This document shows positions 60,872 to 64,000 of a stretch of 64,000 nt of DNA, in pieces. Origin of the DNA: Candidatus Bathyarchaeota archaeon (lineage in GTDB: Archaea; Thermoproteota; Bathyarchaeia; Bathyarchaeales; Bathycorpusculaceae); contig JAOZHT010000001.1 in the NCBI GenBank assembly GCA_026014735.1, positions 310,001 through 374,000 of the forward strand, written 5' to 3'. Within the stretch, counting starts at the first letter, position 1; each line of letters begins with the position of its first letter. A program made the position numbers and the translations under genes. Under the pieces are notes generated by a model. The model saw only the letters and a program-made list of their open reading frames with translations, was not told the DNA's origin and did no database searches.

Positions 60872-61927
60872 TTGAGGCGAACCGACAAATTTTGGCATCT
60901 GGCCGCAGAACAAAGTAAACCCGAAACCTTTGCAGTCTTCAATCCAGTCAACATCATCTACTTCACGGGTTTCTCGGGTGCAACCGCGTTGCTTCTCACC
61001 CCGGAGGGGGAAGGCGTCCTTTACGTTTCAGGCACCAACTATCAGCAGGCTAAAGCCGAAGTCAAAGGCTACACTGTGGAACTGATAAAACGTGGCGAGC
61101 AGGTCATGCAGAAAATCGCGCAGCAACCCCGAATGGGGAAACTTGCTGTAGATACGCTGTCAATTGAGGGCTGGAGGCAGCTGGCCAAAGAGGTCGGGGG
61201 AGAAGAACACCTTGAATCAGTCTTCCAGGTTTTTCGTCAACTACGAGAAGTAAAGGACGCAGAGGAAATCGGGCTTATCTGCGGGGCATGCAGGATGGCT
61301 GACGCCGGCATAAAAGCCGCATCAGAAATTATCCGGCCGGGGGTAACCCAGAAGCAGATAGCAGCCGAAGCCGAATACGCCATGCGCAAAGCAGGATCAG
61401 ATGGCGTCGCATTCGAAACCATCGTTTCAGCAGGTGAATGCTGCGCTTTCCCACATGGCACCAGCCACGATAAAGTGGTCTGTGAAGGCGACTTTGTCAC
61501 GGTTGATTTAGGCGCCACCAACCAGTTTTACCGCTCAGACATCACCCGCACCTTCATCGCCGGCAAAGCCACTGAGAAGCAACGGAAAATCTATCAGGCA
61601 GTGCAGCTGGCGCATCAGCGCGGCTACGAAAAGATTGCATCGGGGGTTTTGGCGCAGAAGGTAGATTGGGCTGCTTGGCGGGTTATCGAGCGGGCTGGGT
61701 ACGGCGACTATTTCGTGCATAACCTTGGGCATGGCGTGGGCTTAGAGGTGCATGAGGCGCCGGTTCTGGGCCCCGAAAGCAAGGATGTGCTGCAGGCAGG
61801 TAACGTTGTTACGGATGAACCGGGGATTTATCTGCCGGGTTACGGCGGCGTACGCATCGAAGACACCGTGCTTGTCACCAAGTCGGGCGCACAGAAACTC
61901 ACGACCGCCCCCTACATGCAGCTGTAG
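60872..61927 (+). CDS. M24-family Xaa-Pro aminopeptidase
   Basis: A 351-residue protein, TTG start at 60872. The N-terminal creatinase-like domain (residues 1-120) is followed by the pita-bread domain with all metal ligands: Asp212 in TVDLGAT, Asp223 in RSDITRTF, His287 in NLGHGVGLEVHEAP, Glu316 in TDEPGIYLPGYGG and Glu330 in RIEDTVL. It would remove N-terminal residues before proline. The gene is followed by the isochorismatase-type gene 47 bases on, same strand. Confidence 0.88.
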   Translation: MRRTDKFWHLAAEQSKPETFAVFNPVNIIYFTGFSGATALLLTPEGEGVLYVSGTNYQQAKAEVKGYTVELIKRGEQVMQKIAQQPRMGKLAVDTLSIEGWRQLAKEVGGEEHLESVFQVFRQLREVKDAEEIGLICGACRMADAGIKAASEIIRPGVTQKQIAAEAEYAMRKAGSDGVAFETIVSAGECCAFPHGTSHDKVVCEGDFVTVDLGATNQFYRSDITRTFIAGKATEKQRKIYQAVQLAHQRGYEKIASGVLAQKVDWAAWRVIERAGYGDYFVHNLGHGVGLEVHEAPVLGPESKDVLQAGNVVTDEPGIYLPGYGGVRIEDTVLVTKSGAQKLTTAPYMQL

Positions 61928-61974
61928 GCAAAACCTAAAAGGGCACAGCAGGCTTTCTATAGTGGGCGAATTTT

Positions 61975-62550
61975 TTGATTGCAAACCCAGCAGTTATTCT
62001 GGTAGATGTCCAAAACGACTTTGTCACGGGTCCGCTTAAAACCCGACGCGCCCCCAACGTAATCGAGCCCCTAAAGCGGCTGGTGGTGGCTGCCCGCCTA
62101 AACAGTGTGCCCGTCATATTCAGCATCGACGCACATTACCCGCAGGATGTGGAGGTGGTGGAGAAATGGGGGGTACACGCCATCAAGGGCACCGAGGGCG
62201 CCAAGGTAATAGCTGAGTTGGCGCCTCAGGAAGACAGAGACTACATCGTGGAGAAACGCACCTACAGCGGCTTCTACGAGACGGGGCTTGATCCGCTTCT
62301 GCGCAGCCTATATGGCGGCGACGGCGTTAGAACCGTGATTCTGGGTGGCTTGCATACTAACATGTGTATTCGACATACCTCGGCGGATGCGTTTTTCCGT
62401 GGCTACCGCATAGTCGTCGCAAGCGATGGCGTGGAAGCCTTCACCGAAAAAGACCACATCGAGGGACTCAAGTATTTAGAATATGTCTACAATGCCAAGG
62501 TCATGGCTGTTAACGAAATCATCAGGGAAATAGTTCGCCAGCCAAGCTAG
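61975..62550 (+). CDS. Isochorismatase-type cysteine hydrolase (nicotinamidase-like)
   Basis: A 191-residue protein, TTG start. The catalytic triad of the family is visible: Asp11 in LVDVQNDF, Lys94 in VEKRTYSGF and Cys131 in HTNMCIRHTS, with metal-site IDAHYPQD. The pattern fits nicotinamidase/ureidoacrylate-like amidohydrolases. The NAD link would fit nadX in this window, but the substrate is unproved. Its end overlaps the stop of the convergent gene by four bases. Confidence 0.82.
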   Translation: MIANPAVILVDVQNDFVTGPLKTRRAPNVIEPLKRLVVAARLNSVPVIFSIDAHYPQDVEVVEKWGVHAIKGTEGAKVIAELAPQEDRDYIVEKRTYSGFYETGLDPLLRSLYGGDGVRTVILGGLHTNMCIRHTSADAFFRGYRIVVASDGVEAFTEKDHIEGLKYLEYVYNAKVMAVNEIIREIVRQPS

Positions 62551-63674
62551 GTTACTGTGCTGTTCCACAAATAAGTTTGGCTGTACTTGCCCGCGTAGCT
62601 AAAATGGGGGTCCTCGTAGATCACGTCAAGCTTCAACCCGTACTTGTCTATCAGCGTATTTAGGTTAGATAGGATTTGGGGTGCCTTCTCATCTTCATCC
62701 CAGAGCCCCCAGATGCGGTCGCTGGAGATGTACTCGTTACGCCTCATGCCCCAGCCATAGTCCCTTGGCAGAACCAGCGCCGCCTCCGCGTGCCCGCCAT
62801 TTTTTCTTGGGGAAGCCTGTATGTCATTCCAGAATTGCTCCATAGCCTCGAAATGCTTCTCGGATAGGATGCCGTAGGGGTTGCCGGCGGGGGCAGTGGG
62901 GTAGTTGAAGACAACCACGTATTTGGCGCCTGCCTGATACGACAGCTGCATTTCGCGGTAGATTTCCTGCGGGGCAGCCAGGTAAGGCTGCGTCGAGTAA
63001 GTCCACGTTATTATGGTGCCCCAGTCTTTGCCCTGCACGTTTGCGGCGCCCCGGCACAGCGCAATCTGCTGAACTGAACTGGCGTTCCAGCCTAACTCAG
63101 CAAACACCGTGTCGTATCCCGCCTGGTAATCCCACCAGTAAAGGGCAAAATCGGAGGTGAACAGATTGATCCCATGGGTTTTTGCATCTAGGGTGCTGTT
63201 GGTTGAGCTTATGTTTTCGATAAACTGGTTTGCGGCGTCGCTGTAGTCGGCGGCGGATGTTACGGTGTTGTTAACCATCTCGATTTGTTTTCCTCCCGGT
63301 TCATCTCGGAGGTGAATGCCTAAGAATTTGTCGCCCCATCGCTGATGCGCTGACTCTATCCACTCCTGATGCCAAGGGTAACGTATGCGGGAAATAAAAT
63401 CGAAGTAAACCACGAACTTGAGGTTAGCCCCCGCGGCGTAGTCGCAGACTTCAGTTAACGCTGTTTCGTTGGTGGTTAAATCAAACGAGTTGATTAGAAA
63501 AAAGTTCGTGTATGGTTTTACTTTGTCAATTAAGGCTTTGGCTTGCTCTGCGTCTTCGCCGCCGTAGGAGACGCCGAAGTAGAATTCGTCGCCTTTGACG
63601 CCTAGCTGCATGTAAACGACTGCTATCGCTGCAACGCCCACTATGGCTGCCAAAACTGCGGCTTTAAATTTCAT
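62547..63674 (-). CDS. Exported TIM-barrel-like protein, possible glycoside hydrolase
   Basis: A 375-residue protein with one N-terminal membrane anchor or signal (KAAVLAAIVGVAAIAVVYM). The rest alternates strands and helices as in a (beta/alpha)8 barrel: FYFGVSYGGEDAEQAKALID, TNFFLINSFD, LKFVVYFDFISRI, KFLGIHLRDEPGG (a candidate acid in RDEPGG), TIITWTYSTQPYL, AKYVVVFNYPTAP. No GH family could be named. Acts outside the membrane. Confidence 0.6.
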   Translation of the reverse strand: MKFKAAVLAAIVGVAAIAVVYMQLGVKGDEFYFGVSYGGEDAEQAKALIDKVKPYTNFFLINSFDLTTNETALTEVCDYAAGANLKFVVYFDFISRIRYPWHQEWIESAHQRWGDKFLGIHLRDEPGGKQIEMVNNTVTSAADYSDAANQFIENISSTNSTLDAKTHGINLFTSDFALYWWDYQAGYDTVFAELGWNASSVQQIALCRGAANVQGKDWGTIITWTYSTQPYLAAPQEIYREMQLSYQAGAKYVVVFNYPTAPAGNPYGILSEKHFEAMEQFWNDIQASPRKNGGHAEAALVLPRDYGWGMRRNEYISSDRIWGLWDEDEKAPQILSNLNTLIDKYGLKLDVIYEDPHFSYAGKYSQTYLWNSTVT

Positions 63675-63808
63675 GAGTATCTAATTGGAAACCACGAATT
63701 GCACATAAAAACGTTAGCAAAATCCAAGGATGGTAACGATTACGCTCTTGAGTGGCCAAGACTGCTTTACTGCTACAGCGCAAACCAAACCCCTCGGCGG
63801 AGAGCATG

Positions 63809-64000
63809 CTAAGAGCTTCTGGTTCTGTCGGTTTCTGTCACCGCGGAGCCAATCAGCGCCCCCAGCCCCAACGCCACCGCGGCTATGGCGAAGGTTTCAT
63901 GATGCAAATCGCTGATTTGGAACCACACCCCAAAGCTCAGCTTCTGATCGAGCAGTATCAGAAACCCTAAAACGAAAAAGACGGCGGCGACTAAACCTGC
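63809..64000 (-). CDS. Membrane protein, C-terminal part (cut by window edge)
   Basis: Sixty-three codons run from the window edge to the TAG at 63811-63809. Two hydrophobic helices are seen (GLVAAVFFVLGFLILL and FAIAAVALGLGALIGSAV) separated by a polar HHE loop, then a short polar tail. No family can be assigned from this fragment. Confidence 0.6.
   Translation of the reverse strand, partial: AGLVAAVFFVLGFLILLDQKLSFGVWFQISDLHHETFAIAAVALGLGALIGSAVTETDRTRSS

Noticed and set aside
63730-63970. Plus-strand frames at the right edge
   Set aside because: The minus strand codes for a membrane protein with two clear hydrophobic helices over the same bases.

Overview
The window looks like chromosomal DNA of an uncultured archaeon, most likely a Bathyarchaeia-like member of the Thermoproteota. 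This rests on archaeal TATA boxes at 24-45 bases from starts, frequent TTG and GTG starts, PadR/TrmB/HxlR-type regulators, a CdvA-like cell-division protein, an archaeal-type valyl-tRNA synthetase, an aldehyde:ferredoxin oxidoreductase and a NitrOD5-like protein. The lineage is an inference from gene content; no marker tree could be made.

Two related head-tail proviruses appear to stand in tandem at a tRNA-Lys(UUU) gene. Provirus B is complete (about 4978-42909). It is bounded by a 15-base direct repeat: one copy at 4978-4992 beside its tyrosine integrase, the other at 42895-42909, where it is the 3' end of the tRNA gene. Provirus A is seen only as its right end (1-4977): a decoration protein and a prohead protease clearly homologous to those of B, a different cargo (calcium/sodium exchanger and a small membrane protein) and three putative DNA-binding proteins.

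Provirus B reads as follows. 5.0-11.7 kb holds integration, replication and small regulators. 11.7-18.8 kb is a defence-like island: TdeIII-like endonuclease, a PD-(D/E)XK-like zinc protein, an alpha-class DNA methyltransferase, a Cas4-DnaQ (DUF2779-like) nuclease, HxlR and ASCH proteins. 18.9-25.6 kb is the tail and neck module on the minus strand, with a canonical A AAA AAC slippery site that would fuse the two tail-assembly chaperone frames, and a head-closure-position protein carrying a large alpha/alpha-toroid-like domain. 25.7-29.2 kb is a cargo insert in both orientations (HEPN-like, repeat-rich and unknown proteins). 29.2-33.1 kb is portal, HK97-type capsid, decoration and protease-scaffold. 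33.1-38.6 kb is a second cargo slot: three copies of a new 41-residue protein, a coiled-coil/ArsR-type regulator and a 38-residue mimic of its N-terminus, a CDP-alcohol phosphatidyltransferase, an FMN-binding protein, a PAS histidine kinase and debris of two other genes. 38.7-42.8 kb holds the terminases, then a GNAT / ABC-ATPase / ParB trio that may modify DNA.

From 42.9 kb onward the DNA is cellular: PadR regulator with phased operator repeats, CdvA-like protein with a long Val-Glu-Ala-Pro tail, HTH-membrane protein, valyl-tRNA synthetase followed by L-aspartate dehydrogenase, tRNA-dihydrouridine synthase, RidA, Imm-5-like protein, radical SAM protein lacking one cluster cysteine, oligoendopeptidase F, TrmB and PadR regulators, a small protein homologous to one in provirus A, a ferredoxin plus tungsten aldehyde oxidoreductase pair, an M24 peptidase, an isochorismatase-type hydrolase and an exported putative glycosidase-like protein.
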